From Deltaproteobacteria bacterium (GTDB taxonomy: Bacteria > Myxococcota_A > UBA9160 > UBA4427): a stretch of 52,152 bases of DNA. Position 1 is the stretch's first letter, and every line of letters starts with the position of its first letter. Positions 1 to 8,537 of this stretch are shown here, in pieces. The stretch is taken from positions 1 to 52,152 of the forward strand of contig JAJDAN010000014.1 in assembly GCA_029261855.1 (NCBI GenBank), given 5' to 3'. The notes beneath the pieces were generated by a model. It was not told where the DNA came from and did no database searches. It saw nothing but the letters and a program-made list of their open reading frames with translations. The position numbers and the translations under genes are program-made.

Positions 1-953
1 TGACGGGAGTACCGATCGTTCACGTCGAGAACGCCTCGGCCACGGGTTCTTCCGCGTTTCGGGAGGCTGCGCTTGCAGTCGCAGGGGGGAGCTGCGAGGT
101 GGCTATGGCTCTGGGGTGGGACGGCTCTCTTCGCAGCCGGGTCGCGTCGATGATGCGGGGCCGAGGTTCGACTCCGTCCGTCGAGGGTATGCTTCTGCCC
201 GCAGCCTTCTTTGCGATGTGGGCGGTGCGCCGCATGCACGAGCATGGAACGAGTGTCGAGACCTTCGCGAAGATCGCGGCAAAGAACTGGAACCATGCGC
301 GCCTGAATCCAATGGCAGAGCGACAGGCGGACAGGCAGATCTCCCCGCAGCAAGTCCTCGCTGCGCCGATGGTCGCCTACCCCCACACTGCCATGATGGC
401 CTGTGGTGCCGGAGGAGGCGCCGCCTGCGCGATCGTTGCCAGCCGGGAGGTAGCCGAGCGTCTTGCCGTCGGTCGCCCGCTCGTGCGTGTAAGCGCGTCG
501 CAGATGCAATCCGAGCACTACACCGAGGGTCACATCTTCCTGGGTGCCGTAGTGGGCCCCGCCGAGCTGACCCGAACCACTGCCCGCCTGGCCTACGAGG
601 AGGCGGGTCGAGGCCCCGAGGAGTTGAGCCTGGTGCAGGTCCACGATGCCTTTCCGATCGAGGAGCTGATGTACTACGAGCTACTGGACCTCTGCGCGGA
701 CGGCGAAGGGGACAAGCTCGTCGAAGAGGGGGCGACCGCCATCGGCGGCCGAGTTCCGTTCTCAACCGACGGGGGCCTGATCGCACGTGGCCATCCCGGA
801 GGCCCGACGGGACTTGCCCAGATCTGGGAGATCACCCAACAGCTCCGAGGCGAATCGGGAAAGCGGCAGGTCGCCGGCGCGAAGCTGGGTCTCGCCCACA
901 TGATGGGCGCCGGCTCAGTGTGCGTGATTCACATCCTCGAACGTGAGAGCTGA
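1..953 (+). CDS. Thiolase-like (SCP2/Ltp-type) protein, 5' end cut by window edge
   Basis: The frame is open from base 3, so the gene begins left of the window; 316 C-terminal residues are visible. The product belongs to the SCP2-thiolase/acetyl-CoA acetyltransferase superfamily. The nucleophile region reads NASATGSSA (visible residues 10-18), with serine where true thiolases have cysteine. An HDAF motif lies near visible residue 214 and GHPGG near 263, matching the second half of the fold, and the C-terminus (GAGSVCVIHILE) is typical. The missing cysteine argues against classical thiolysis; a retro-aldolase or acyl-binding role is more likely by analogy with Ltp-type proteins. It converges on the P450 gene with 14 bp between the stops. 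Family is secure, reaction is not. Confidence 0.85.
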   Translation, partial: TGVPIVHVENASATGSSAFREAALAVAGGSCEVAMALGWDGSLRSRVASMMRGRGSTPSVEGMLLPAAFFAMWAVRRMHEHGTSVETFAKIAAKNWNHARLNPMAERQADRQISPQQVLAAPMVAYPHTAMMACGAGGGAACAIVASREVAERLAVGRPLVRVSASQMQSEHYTEGHIFLGAVVGPAELTRTTARLAYEEAGRGPEELSLVQVHDAFPIEELMYYELLDLCADGEGDKLVEEGATAIGGRVPFSTDGGLIARGHPGGPTGLAQIWEITQQLRGESGKRQVAGAKLGLAHMMGAGSVCVIHILERES

Positions 954-967
954 TCGAGCCTAACAGG

Positions 968-2230
968 TCAGATGGCAGGCTCGGCCGGCCTGAGCTTCCA
1001 GCGGACCGGCATGTGCTTGATCCCGCCGACGATGCTCGACTGCAGTCGCTCGAGCTCTCCGGCGGGCTCGACGTGATCGAGACGGGCAAGGATGTGGCGG
1101 AACATCACCTGGAGCTCGATCCGCGCCACGTGCGCGCCCATACACAAGTGCTCGCCGATGCCGAACGCGATGTGCCGGTTGGGTTTCCGATCGATGCGGA
1201 AGCGGTCCGGCTCGTCGAACACCCTCTCGTCCCGATTCGCCGAGGGGTAGAAGAGACAGAGCGACTCGCCCTTGCGGATCTTCTTCCCGTGGAACTCCAC
1301 GTCCTCGGCCGCCGTCCTCGTGAAGTGGATTACGGGCGAAGTCATGCGGAGCACCTCCTCGACCATCGGCTTGAGCAAGCTGGGATCCTTCTGTGCCAAC
1401 GCGAGCTGGTCGGGGTTGTCCATCAACAGCTTCAGCCCGCCACTCGTGGCGTTCCGTGTGGTCTCGTTGCCCGCCACGACCAACAAGAAGTAGTACGACA
1501 TCAGCTCGAAGACAGGGAGAGGCTCGCCATCGACCTTCGAGTGGCTGAGCACGCTCACCAGATCGTCCTTGGGGTTCTTGAGCCGATCCTCGGTCATGCC
1601 CTGGAAGTACTGAAAGAGGGCGAGGCGAGCCGCCTGCATCGTTTCGATCGGCGTCTTGCCCTCTTCTTGATACTCCGGGTCGCCGGCGCCAATGGTGCGG
1701 TTCGTCCAGTCGAAGATCAGCTTCCAGTCACCGCGCGGCACTCCGAGCATTTCGGCGATCACCCAGATCGGAAGCCGCGCGGATACGTGCTGGACGAAGT
1801 CGAACTCGGTCTCGTCGCTTCCGAAGGTCACCGCGTCGAGGATCTCGCTGGCAATGTCGTCCACCTGGGCCCAGATCGGCTCGAGTGCTCGAGGCGTAAA
1901 GCGCTTGTTCACGAGGGCGCGGAACCGGTGGTGGTCGGGCGGATCCATGTTGAGGAGCATTCGCACCGGAAACTCACCGGTGGGGCTGGCGGCCTCCTGG
2001 CCCACGACGAGGCGGGGGGCGTTCAAGAACAACTCGGGCTGTTTCGACACCCAGATGATGTCCTCGTGACGTGTGATCGCCCAGAATGGAATTCCCGGCA
2101 GGCGATCGAACCAGTAGACTGGCGCCTCCTCGCGCAGAAGCTTCCACTCTTCGAAGGGATAGCCGTTCTGCGCGTAGTACTTCGGGTCGATCAACTCGAG
2201 CGTGTCGAGCGACAGGTTCGTATTGCTCAT
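968..2230 (-). CDS. Cytochrome P450
   Basis: A 420-residue soluble bacterial P450. The I-helix oxygen-activation motif AGNETT is at 253-258, the K-helix ExxR is E292/R295, and the haem loop FGIGEHLCMGAHVAR places the axial cysteine at C363. It is the most divergent of the four P450s here: the other three share GLHFCLG[AS]NLARREAR around the cysteine. By family it hydroxylates a hydrophobic substrate using electrons from a ferredoxin; the N-terminal style (YPFEEWKLLREEAPVYW) resembles CYP125/CYP142-like enzymes, but the substrate cannot be read from sequence. The start is the ATG preceded by AGGGA. It lies 63 bp downstream of an LLM gene in the same direction and is probably co-transcribed. 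Confidence 0.95.
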   Translation of the reverse strand: MSNTNLSLDTLELIDPKYYAQNGYPFEEWKLLREEAPVYWFDRLPGIPFWAITRHEDIIWVSKQPELFLNAPRLVVGQEAASPTGEFPVRMLLNMDPPDHHRFRALVNKRFTPRALEPIWAQVDDIASEILDAVTFGSDETEFDFVQHVSARLPIWVIAEMLGVPRGDWKLIFDWTNRTIGAGDPEYQEEGKTPIETMQAARLALFQYFQGMTEDRLKNPKDDLVSVLSHSKVDGEPLPVFELMSYYFLLVVAGNETTRNATSGGLKLLMDNPDQLALAQKDPSLLKPMVEEVLRMTSPVIHFTRTAAEDVEFHGKKIRKGESLCLFYPSANRDERVFDEPDRFRIDRKPNRHIAFGIGEHLCMGAHVARIELQVMFRHILARLDHVEPAGELERLQSSIVGGIKHMPVRWKLRPAEPAI

Positions 2231-2293
2231 GCAGTGCTCCCTGAATTGCTTCCAGATATTCGCACGGTCGGAAACGGGGTGCGGGTCGGCCCT

Positions 2294-3352
2294 CTAATCG
2301 CGGAACGCAGGCATGACTTCGCGGGCGAAGAGCTCCATCGAGGCGAGTACGTCCTTTTGGGCGATCGCGCCGCCTCGGTTCATCCAGAGAATGAAGTCGT
2401 TCATCCCCGTGCTCCGATTCGTCTCGAGCCGCTTCTTGACCTCGTCGGGGCTTCCCAGGAGGAAGTTGGGGCTCGTTACGGTGTTCGCATAGCCGATACT
2501 GCGCGCTCCGTCCCACCCCTCGCCGTAGCGGTCGTAGGTTTCAGGAAGGGAGCCGTCCTTCTGGCGTGGCGTTCCGTACTTCTCGAAGGCTTCCTGGTAC
2601 GAGAGCGCGCTCTCGCGCGGAATCTCGATCGCTCGCTCGTTGTCGGCGTGCACGAAGGACGGCGCGAGGGCCCAGAAGTTCTTGGCGAGCTCAGGCTTGC
2701 CCATCTTCGCGAGGGTCTCTTGGTACACCATGTAGGCGTCGTGAAACTGCGGATCCGCCTGATAAGGATTCCCGCTGATGATCCCGTAGCCCCGTTCCGC
2801 TGCATAGTGGAAGGTCGCCGGTGTGAGCATGGCGGTGACCCAGATGGGAGGGTGCGGCTTCTGGACGGGCTTCGGTTCGATCGTCACGTCATCGATCGTG
2901 TAGTGCTTACCCTGGTAGCTGAAGTGATCCTGGGTCCATAGCCCGACGCAGATGTCCATGACTTCTTCGTAGCGGGTCCGGCTCTCCGCCATCGGAACTC
3001 CCAGTCCACGGAATTCGCCGGCCTGATAGCCCCGCCCGGTTCCGAAATCGAAGCGACCCTCGCTGATCTGATCGACCATCGCCACCTGCTCGGCGAGCAA
3101 GATGGGGTCGTGGAAGGGCAGCACGATCACAGCCGTGCCAATGCGGATGCGCTGAGTCACTGTGGCGGCTGCCGCCGCGAGAACCAATACGTCGGGGGCG
3201 ATGCCGTAACGCGTGAAGCGATGCTCGGCGAGCCAGATGTAGTCGTAGCCCAGCTCGTCCGCCAGCTTGATCTGCTCGAGCGAGTTGCGGTAGACCTCGG
3301 CGTCGCTCTCCCCCTCCGGCTTCTCGAGCAAGAAAAAGAGTCCGAACTTCAT
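2294..3352 (-). CDS. LLM-class flavin-dependent oxidoreductase
   Basis: 352 residues of the bacterial luciferase-like monooxygenase family, a TIM barrel that uses reduced FMN or F420. The N-terminus MKFGLFFLLEKPEG and the segment DELGYDYIWLAEHRFT are diagnostic, followed by the RIGTAVIVLP and GRFDFGTGRGYQ strands. Substrate unknown; family members oxygenate alkanes, ketones, sulfonates and terpenoid intermediates. GGAGAGG precedes the ATG. It is the first gene of an operon with the downstream P450 and diverges from another LLM gene at 3505. A perfect 16-bp palindrome lies about 67 bp upstream of its start. Confidence 0.93.
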   Translation of the reverse strand: MKFGLFFLLEKPEGESDAEVYRNSLEQIKLADELGYDYIWLAEHRFTRYGIAPDVLVLAAAAATVTQRIRIGTAVIVLPFHDPILLAEQVAMVDQISEGRFDFGTGRGYQAGEFRGLGVPMAESRTRYEEVMDICVGLWTQDHFSYQGKHYTIDDVTIEPKPVQKPHPPIWVTAMLTPATFHYAAERGYGIISGNPYQADPQFHDAYMVYQETLAKMGKPELAKNFWALAPSFVHADNERAIEIPRESALSYQEAFEKYGTPRQKDGSLPETYDRYGEGWDGARSIGYANTVTSPNFLLGSPDEVKKRLETNRSTGMNDFILWMNRGGAIAQKDVLASMELFAREVMPAFRD

Positions 3353-3411
3353 CTGGCCACCTCTCCGCGCCGCACTCTGCCACGTGCCCTGGGCAGGGAG
3401 CGATCGGTTGC

Positions 3412-3427
3412 GTTTCCGATCGGAAAC
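3412..3427. promoter_or_regulatory. Palindromic operator GTTTCCGATCGGAAAC, copy 1 (16/16)
   Basis: Perfect 16-bp inverted repeat in the middle of the divergent LLM/LLM intergenic region, centred about 67 bp from the left gene's start and 85 bp from the right gene's start. The same sequence recurs with 0-2 changes in three other divergent promoters of this window. Symmetry, size and position suggest the binding site of a dimeric (TetR-like) regulator. The regulator is not identified. Confidence 0.75.
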
Positions 3428-3504
3428 AGGCTAGCATGATCGGTCGATGGTGCGAATCGGCCTGCGGATTTCGTACCCCGCGGGCACCAAGGAGCAGACC
3501 GAGC

Positions 3505-4581
3505 ATGGACTTTGGCATCCAGATGATCTTCCAGAGCTACGGCTACGACGATTCCGTGACCGACGGACAGGTGTACGACGAGGAGATTCGTCTTGCGTTG
3601 CTCGCGGAAGAGCTGGGCTTCGACAAGCTCTGGCCAGTCGAGCACCACTTCGAGGACTACGCCTTCTGTCCGGACAACACCCAGTTCCTGAGCTATCTGG
3701 CGGCCCGGACCACGCGAATCGGACTGGCGACGGGCGCCGTGATCCTTCCATGGAACGACCCGCTTCGCGTTGCCGAGAAGATCTGCCTGCTGGATCACCT
3801 TTCGGGCGGTCGCGCCGTCTTCGGGATGGGCCGCGGGCTGGCGAGGCGCGAGTACCAGCCCTTCGGCATCGACATGGACACCTCGCGTGAGCGCTTCGAT
3901 GAGGCGGCCCCCATGATCCTGGAAGCACTCGAGAGCGGCTTCATCGAAGGAGATGGACCGTTCTACAAACAACCGCGGACACCGATTCGCCCGCGTCCCT
4001 TCAAGACATTCAAGGGGAGAACGTACAGCGTCGCCATGTCGCCCGACTCCGTGCTCTCCGCCGCGCGCCTGGGCGCCCAGCCCGTGATGTTCAGTCAGCG
4101 TCCATGGGAGTCGGCCAAGGAGTCGGTCGACATCTACCGCGAAGAATTCGCGAAGAACCACGAGGGAACGCCTCCGCCGTTGATCACCTGCGACTTCATC
4201 TACTGCGACGAAGACCGGGATCGTGCGGAGGAGAGGGCGAAGGAGCACATCACCGGCTACCTCACGAGCGTTCTCGGGCACTACGAACTCGCGGGGGAGC
4301 ACTTCAAGAGCACCAAGGGTTACGAGTCGTATGGAGCGGCGGTCGACGTGCTTCAGCAGCTTGGCCTGGACACCCAACGCGACGCCTACATGGCAGTGCA
4401 GATCTGGGGCACTCCGGAGATGTGCATCGAGAAGCTCGAGCACCGCATCAGCGTGTTGGGAGACATCGATCTGACTGCTTGCTTCCGATACGCAGGGCTT
4501 CCCTACGAAGATGCCTCCCGGAGCATGCGGACCTTCGCCGAGAAGGTGATGCGGCCCATGCGTGCGAAGTACAACGCCTGA
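3505..4581 (+). CDS. LLM-class flavin-dependent oxidoreductase
   Basis: 358 residues of the luciferase-like family: MDFGIQMIFQSYGYDD at the N-terminus, then AEELGFDKLWPVEHHFEDY, TRIGLATGAVILPWNDP and GGRAVFGMGRGLARRE, all typical of the flavin-binding barrel. I chose the ATG at 3505 over the upstream in-frame ATG at 3436 because AAGGAG sits about 10 bp before it and the conserved protein begins there; the longer start would also place the palindromic box almost against the coding region. It is divergent from the LLM at 2294-3352, which is related but clearly not a recent copy. The metallo-beta-lactamase gene follows after 19 bp, so the two are probably one transcript. Substrate unknown. Confidence 0.93.
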   Translation: MDFGIQMIFQSYGYDDSVTDGQVYDEEIRLALLAEELGFDKLWPVEHHFEDYAFCPDNTQFLSYLAARTTRIGLATGAVILPWNDPLRVAEKICLLDHLSGGRAVFGMGRGLARREYQPFGIDMDTSRERFDEAAPMILEALESGFIEGDGPFYKQPRTPIRPRPFKTFKGRTYSVAMSPDSVLSAARLGAQPVMFSQRPWESAKESVDIYREEFAKNHEGTPPPLITCDFIYCDEDRDRAEERAKEHITGYLTSVLGHYELAGEHFKSTKGYESYGAAVDVLQQLGLDTQRDAYMAVQIWGTPEMCIEKLEHRISVLGDIDLTACFRYAGLPYEDASRSMRTFAEKVMRPMRAKYNA

Positions 4582-4600
4582 ACTTCAGGGAGCGACAGGC

Positions 4601-5680
4601 ATGAAGCAGGAGCAAGAGGAAGCACGAGCGAGCGTGACCGAGGTCGCGCCCGACGTGCTGCGCATGGAGCTTCCCATCTCGATGCCCGGGCTCGGGCACG
4701 TCAACTGCTACGCGCTTCTCGATGGAGAGGGTGCGGCGCTGATGGATCCCGGCTTGCCGGGACCTGAAACCCAGGACGTGCTCATCCATCGACTGGCACA
4801 GGCTGGGCTGCGCGAGACCGACGTGCATACCGTCATCATTACGCATTCCCACCCGGACCACTTCGGTTGTGCGAACTGGCTGCAGAAGGTGGGCGGCGCC
4901 CGGATCGTCGCCTACAAGAGCTTTGGCTGGGGGATCGGGCTCGGGCCCCATGGTCACGACCATGAGGTGTCGCTCGACGACCTGCGTGCTCACGCCGATG
5001 CCGTCGAACCACCCGAACCGGAAGAGAGCCTCGAGGAGCGCTGGCAGCGTCGTCGCGAACGCCTATCGCCCTGGGGCGGGAGCCCTCTCGGCGTGAGCCT
5101 CGAAGGTCGCGAATCCAGAGTCGCCGAGATGATGGGCTCGGGGAAGTACTTTCCGGAAATCTCCCACCCGGTGGCCGATGGCGACGTACTGAGACTCGGG
5201 GGTCGGGAATGGTTCGTCCGGTTCACACCCGGGCATACGAGCGATCACTTTTGCCTTCACTCCCCAGAGCTCGAGGTCCTGCTCTCCGGGGATCATGTGC
5301 TTCCGAGCATCACGCCTCACATCGCCGGGACGGGAGCACACGCGGACCCGCTCAAGCTGTACATGGAAGCCCTGGATCAGGTTGCCGCCCTCGAACACGT
5401 GAGCAGCGTGCTGCCGGCGCACGGACACCCCTTCGACAACCTCAGCGAGCGGACGCAGGCGATCAAGCGGCACCACTTCGAGCGTCTGGATCACACGAAG
5501 CAGATCGGCGGCGAGCTGGGGGCCGCGAGTGTCGAGGCTTTCTCACAAAGGCTCTTCCCGGAGCGAAGCTGGGGGATGATGGCCGAGAGCGAAACCTATG
5601 CGCATCTGGAGCATCTGCGTCACGCGCGCGAAGCGGAGTGTCACTCGGAGGACGGGAAGCTGCTCTACGTGATCCGCTGA
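4601..5680 (+). CDS. Metallo-beta-lactamase-fold hydrolase
   Basis: 359 residues. The metal-binding motif HSHPDH is at residues 82-87, with further ligands H212 (PGHTSDHF), D231 (SGDHVL) and H274 (AHGHPF): a complete two-metal site. Members of this general family hydrolyse thioesters, lactones or glutathione conjugates. The extended insert between the HxHxDH motif and H212 and the long C-terminal helical part match the 'MBL fold metallo-hydrolase' group often found beside CoA-ester pathways. The ATG at 4601 is used; the upstream extension overlaps the preceding LLM stop and has no conserved content. Co-directional with that LLM. A role in hydrolysing a lactone or CoA thioester formed by the oxidative steps is inference. 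Confidence 0.9.
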   Translation: MKQEQEEARASVTEVAPDVLRMELPISMPGLGHVNCYALLDGEGAALMDPGLPGPETQDVLIHRLAQAGLRETDVHTVIITHSHPDHFGCANWLQKVGGARIVAYKSFGWGIGLGPHGHDHEVSLDDLRAHADAVEPPEPEESLEERWQRRRERLSPWGGSPLGVSLEGRESRVAEMMGSGKYFPEISHPVADGDVLRLGGREWFVRFTPGHTSDHFCLHSPELEVLLSGDHVLPSITPHIAGTGAHADPLKLYMEALDQVAALEHVSSVLPAHGHPFDNLSERTQAIKRHHFERLDHTKQIGGELGAASVEAFSQRLFPERSWGMMAESETYAHLEHLRHAREAECHSEDGKLLYVIR

Positions 5681-5714
5681 ATCTCTGGACCGTCAGGATC
5701 TTCCAATGCCGAGG

Positions 5715-6791
5715 CTAGATCTCGGGCACGGGCCCCAACGCTTTGAACTCCCCGAGGATCTTCTCTCCGTCCGGACGTTTCTCGAGTTCATTGAGAATGT
5801 TCGTGTAGCGGTGGTCCATCATTCGCTGCATCCGCGGACCGCTCTGCCGCTCCAGTGCGGCCTCGCAGATCCGGTCGATGACGACCTCGCCCGGGATCTT
5901 GCCGCCGCCGGTCCCGATGAACGTGCGAGCGCGGGCTTCGGCCAACGCACACTGCAAGTAGTTCACGTGGATGTCCTCATCGGCCTGGATGTAGTCCACC
6001 ATCTTGGGCGCCCACTCCGGTGCGGCAGAGGCCTTGGGGTCGGCGAGCACGTCCTGGGCCCAGGCGAAGGTCTTGTAGGCGCCATGCTCAACCAACAGGA
6101 TCTGCGCCAGGCCTCGCAGCGTCATTTCAAGTGCGGGGTCCAGATCGGGAAAGAGCCGCTCCTGCATGGTGCCTACCGATAGAGCCTCCGGCGCCGGCTT
6201 GGCTCTTCCGGTGTACCCGGGCGGTGGAGCGATCGGAAGATTCTCGAACATGTCGTCGGTCACTTCAGGGTGATCGAGGGCGACGTCACGGATGGCGTAC
6301 CACATCTCGTCGTGGCCGCTCTCGCGCTCCGAGCCGGCTTCGTCCAGACCATGGGCGGTCAGGAGCCCCTTGTGCAGGTGATCGAGACACGTCCCTTCTA
6401 CCGACTCGACGAAGTACTTGCTCATATCTAGATTGGGCATCAGCTTGATGCCATCGTTCCCGAAGCCCTCGACGATTCCGATCATCGTCAGCAACCGCGT
6501 CATCGCGTCCTTGCAGCCTCGCTCCAGCAAGAGCTTCGTCTGCTCGACGCTGGGGAAGAACTCGAACATCTCGAGCACCGCGGCGCGGTCCATTACCTCG
6601 AGCTTGTGACCAGCATCGACGACCTGCTTGGACCAGGCGCTGATCGCATCTGATCGATGGAGCGAGCGCGGCGGCAGGTACTTGCCGTCGGCATCGAATC
6701 CCCCGTGGACCGTTCGGCCGTCGTGCCGCATCTTCTCCGCGAAGTCGTGCTCCGCAAGGATCTGGTCCTGGCTGTAGATCAGCTTTTCCAT
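5715..6791 (-). CDS. Unknown 358-residue protein, possibly all-helical
   Basis: I do not recognise a family. The protein is rich in predicted helices and in histidines and acidic residues. Segments such as TCLDHLHKGLL, LVEHGAYKTFAWAQ and ADEDIHVNYL contain E/H pairs, including an ExxH in EDIHV, that could form a ferritin-like di-metal site, but this is only a suggestion. There is no signal peptide or membrane segment. Its start overlaps the end of the upstream TetR gene by 13 bp, so the two are almost certainly co-transcribed. That coupling suggests it is either the regulator's main target or part of an autoregulated unit. It ends 34 bp from the convergent metallo-beta-lactamase gene. Confidence 0.85.
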   Translation of the reverse strand: MEKLIYSQDQILAEHDFAEKMRHDGRTVHGGFDADGKYLPPRSLHRSDAISAWSKQVVDAGHKLEVMDRAAVLEMFEFFPSVEQTKLLLERGCKDAMTRLLTMIGIVEGFGNDGIKLMPNLDMSKYFVESVEGTCLDHLHKGLLTAHGLDEAGSERESGHDEMWYAIRDVALDHPEVTDDMFENLPIAPPPGYTGRAKPAPEALSVGTMQERLFPDLDPALEMTLRGLAQILLVEHGAYKTFAWAQDVLADPKASAAPEWAPKMVDYIQADEDIHVNYLQCALAEARARTFIGTGGGKIPGEVVIDRICEAALERQSGPRMQRMMDHRYTNILNELEKRPDGEKILGEFKALGPVPEI

Positions 6792-7486
6792 GCCTTGTCT
6801 CCGTACCGGTTTCTAGGATTCCGACCCCCCGACTCTACCTGGGGGTGCTCGATGTCGTCTTGGAGCGAGCTCACGAGATCGGGCCAGCGCTCCGGGCGCA
6901 TGACTCCAAATAGAAGTAGACGCCTTAGCTCGCGGGCGAATCGCTTCGTGTGGACCCGGGTATCTCCATCGGGACCCGCCAGCTTGGGCGCCCAAAGAGA
7001 CCAGACCATCGTTGCCGCAACGAGAATTCGGGCCAGCATCTCGGCATCGATGCCGTCCTGGGCGAGATCGCTCTCCGCGAGCCCTTCGACGACGCCCAGA
7101 TAGCGCTGCCAACCCTCGTACTCTGAATCGCTGCCGTCTCCCAGCAGAGCGAAGAGCCAAAGCCTCGCCACCTCGCGGTGCTCCGACAAGAATTCCAAGA
7201 GCGAATCCATGCGTGCCCCCGTAGGTCCGCCCTCGCCGAGCATCCGGTTCAGCTCCCCGGCAAACCACTTCTTGACGGCATCCAGGAGGTGCTCGCGGGT
7301 GCGGAAATGCCGGTAGGCCGTCCCGCGATTCACCCCGGCGCGGTGGGCGACCTCGGAGACGGTAAGAGCTTCCGGCCCCCGCTCGGCCATCACATCTCGC
7401 GCGGCCGTCAGGATCGCGTCGTAGGTGGAGAGCGGGTCGCGCTGTCGTCTCGATCGGGGCGCGCTGGGGGCGCTCGCACTGGTCAT
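6779..7486 (-). CDS. TetR/AcrR-family transcriptional regulator
   Basis: 235 residues. The N-terminal DNA-binding domain is clear: TYDAILTAARDVMAERG, then the helix-turn-helix VSEVAHRAGVNRGTAYRHF ending in the family's YRHF signature. The C-terminal ligand-binding half is variable, as usual. It diverges from an SDR gene and overlaps the downstream unknown gene by 13 bp. The 113-bp divergent region carries the perfect 14-bp palindrome CAACAACGTTGTTG about 40 bp upstream of its ATG, the likely autoregulatory operator. The ligand is unknown; regulators placed this way commonly sense the substrate or CoA ester of the neighbouring pathway. Confidence 0.93.
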   Translation of the reverse strand: MTSASAPSAPRSRRQRDPLSTYDAILTAARDVMAERGPEALTVSEVAHRAGVNRGTAYRHFRTREHLLDAVKKWFAGELNRMLGEGGPTGARMDSLLEFLSEHREVARLWLFALLGDGSDSEYEGWQRYLGVVEGLAESDLAQDGIDAEMLARILVAATMVWSLWAPKLAGPDGDTRVHTKRFARELRRLLLFGVMRPERWPDLVSSLQDDIEHPQVESGGRNPRNRYGDKAWKS

Positions 7487-7516
7487 CGTTCTAATCTACC
7501 CTGCAGGAGATTTCAG

Positions 7517-7538
7517 ATCAACAACGTTGTTGGTTGAT
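7517..7538. promoter_or_regulatory. Overlapping dyads in TetR/SDR divergent promoter
   Basis: CAACAACGTTGTTG (7519-7532) is a perfect 14-bp palindrome. A second inverted repeat, ATCAAC at 7517-7522 and GTTGAT at 7533-7538, overlaps it. The stretch is notably AT-richer than its surroundings and includes a -10-like TACAAT at 7546-7551 facing the SDR gene. It is best explained as the operator of the adjacent TetR protein. Confidence 0.6.
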
Positions 7539-7599
7539 TATTTTCTACAATAATTCCAACTAGTTGAAGGTGAAACTTCCTGCCAGAGGGGCCAGCACC

Positions 7600-8424
7600 A
7601 TGGGAAGACTGGACGGAAAAGTCGCGCTGATCACGGGGGGCGCGAGTGGTATCGGGGAGGCCAGCGTGCGACGCTTCATCGGAGAGGGCGCACGGGTTCT
7701 CCTCGTGGATCTGCAGCAGGGGCGCGGCGAGAAGCTGGCCCGCGAGCTGGGCGACGCCGCCCGATTCTCCCGAATCGATGTGAGCAGCGAAGATGACGTC
7801 AGCGGTGCCGTCGATCTGGCTGTGAGCGAGTTCGGACGCCTGGACTGCATGTTCAACAATGCCGGGTTCGGCGGTACGTCGGGTCCCATCGCCGACCTGC
7901 CTGTAGAAGAGTACGACTTCACGATGGGCGTATTGCTGCGCGGGGTCTACCTCGGGATGAAGCATGCCGCGCGCGTCATGACCCCACAGGGTTCGGGCAG
8001 CATCATCAGCACGGCCAGCGTGGCGGGGTTGTCACCGGGCTTCGGCCCCCACATCTACAGCGCGGCCAAGGCAGCGGTGGTTCACCTGACCCGCTCGGTG
8101 GCCATGGAACTGGGCGAGCAGGGCGTGCGGGTCAACTGCATCTGTCCCGGCGGTATCGCTACTCCGCTGATCGCCAACGCCATGGGCGGGGGGGAGGCGG
8201 CGCTGGAAACGGTCAAGCAATTCATGGGAGCGCTGCAGCCGATCCAGCGCGCCGGGCTGCCCGAGGACATTGCGCAGGCCGCAGTATTCCTGGCCGGAGA
8301 CGAAGCCGGCTTCGTCAACGGCCATGCGCTGGTCGTAGATGGAGGCCTGGGGGGCGGGCGGCTCTGGTCCTCGCGTCCCGAAGCGATGCGGGTCCACCAG
8401 CCCATGCGCATGCCTGGCGAGTAG
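7600..8424 (+). CDS. Short-chain dehydrogenase/reductase (classical SDR)
   Basis: 274 residues with the classical SDR layout: cofactor motif TGGASGIG near residues 12-19, NNAG near 87, catalytic S140, Y153 and K157 (YSAAK), and CPGGIATP after the active site. It is an NAD(P)-dependent alcohol/ketone oxidoreductase; the acidic residue after the second strand (LLVDLQQG) favours NAD. The ATG at 7600 is preferred over an in-frame TTG at 7564 because MGRLDGKVALITGG is the standard SDR beginning. It diverges from TetR. Downstream is a frame-broken remnant of a P450 3' end. The last 24 codons of this gene match a relic at 12328-12399, so a paralogue once existed there. Confidence 0.94.
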   Translation: MGRLDGKVALITGGASGIGEASVRRFIGEGARVLLVDLQQGRGEKLARELGDAARFSRIDVSSEDDVSGAVDLAVSEFGRLDCMFNNAGFGGTSGPIADLPVEEYDFTMGVLLRGVYLGMKHAARVMTPQGSGSIISTASVAGLSPGFGPHIYSAAKAAVVHLTRSVAMELGEQGVRVNCICPGGIATPLIANAMGGGEAALETVKQFMGALQPIQRAGLPEDIAQAAVFLAGDEAGFVNGHALVVDGGLGGGRLWSSRPEAMRVHQPMRMPGE

Positions 8425-8436
8425 CGAGTCCTTCAG

Positions 8437-8529
8437 TCAGCCCAGGGCGGGGAGGGCAGGGGCCGCGCAGGAACAGACCGTCGACCCTTTTCCCGCTCCT
8501 CCCGTACGCGTCGGAGGCGGAGCAGGAGG
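8437..8529 (-). pseudogene. Relic of a P450 gene 3' end
   Basis: On the minus strand this matches the last codons of the intact P450 at 12485-13681. A 20-base run at 8459-8478 is identical to 12512-12531, and a 17-base run at 8494-8510 is identical to 12546-12562. A one-base insertion between these runs (VREER followed by an extra base) shifts the frame, and nothing of the haem domain remains upstream, where the LLM gene begins to end. The position, convergent to the SDR, mirrors the intact P450, which is convergent to an SDR relic. Confidence 0.8.
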
Positions 8530-8537
8530 AATCGTCG

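Noticed and set aside
1013-2941. 642-codon open frame on the plus strand opposite the P450 and LLM genes
   Set aside because: Composition is that of an antisense frame in high-GC DNA and no family motif is visible; the minus-strand genes explain the region.
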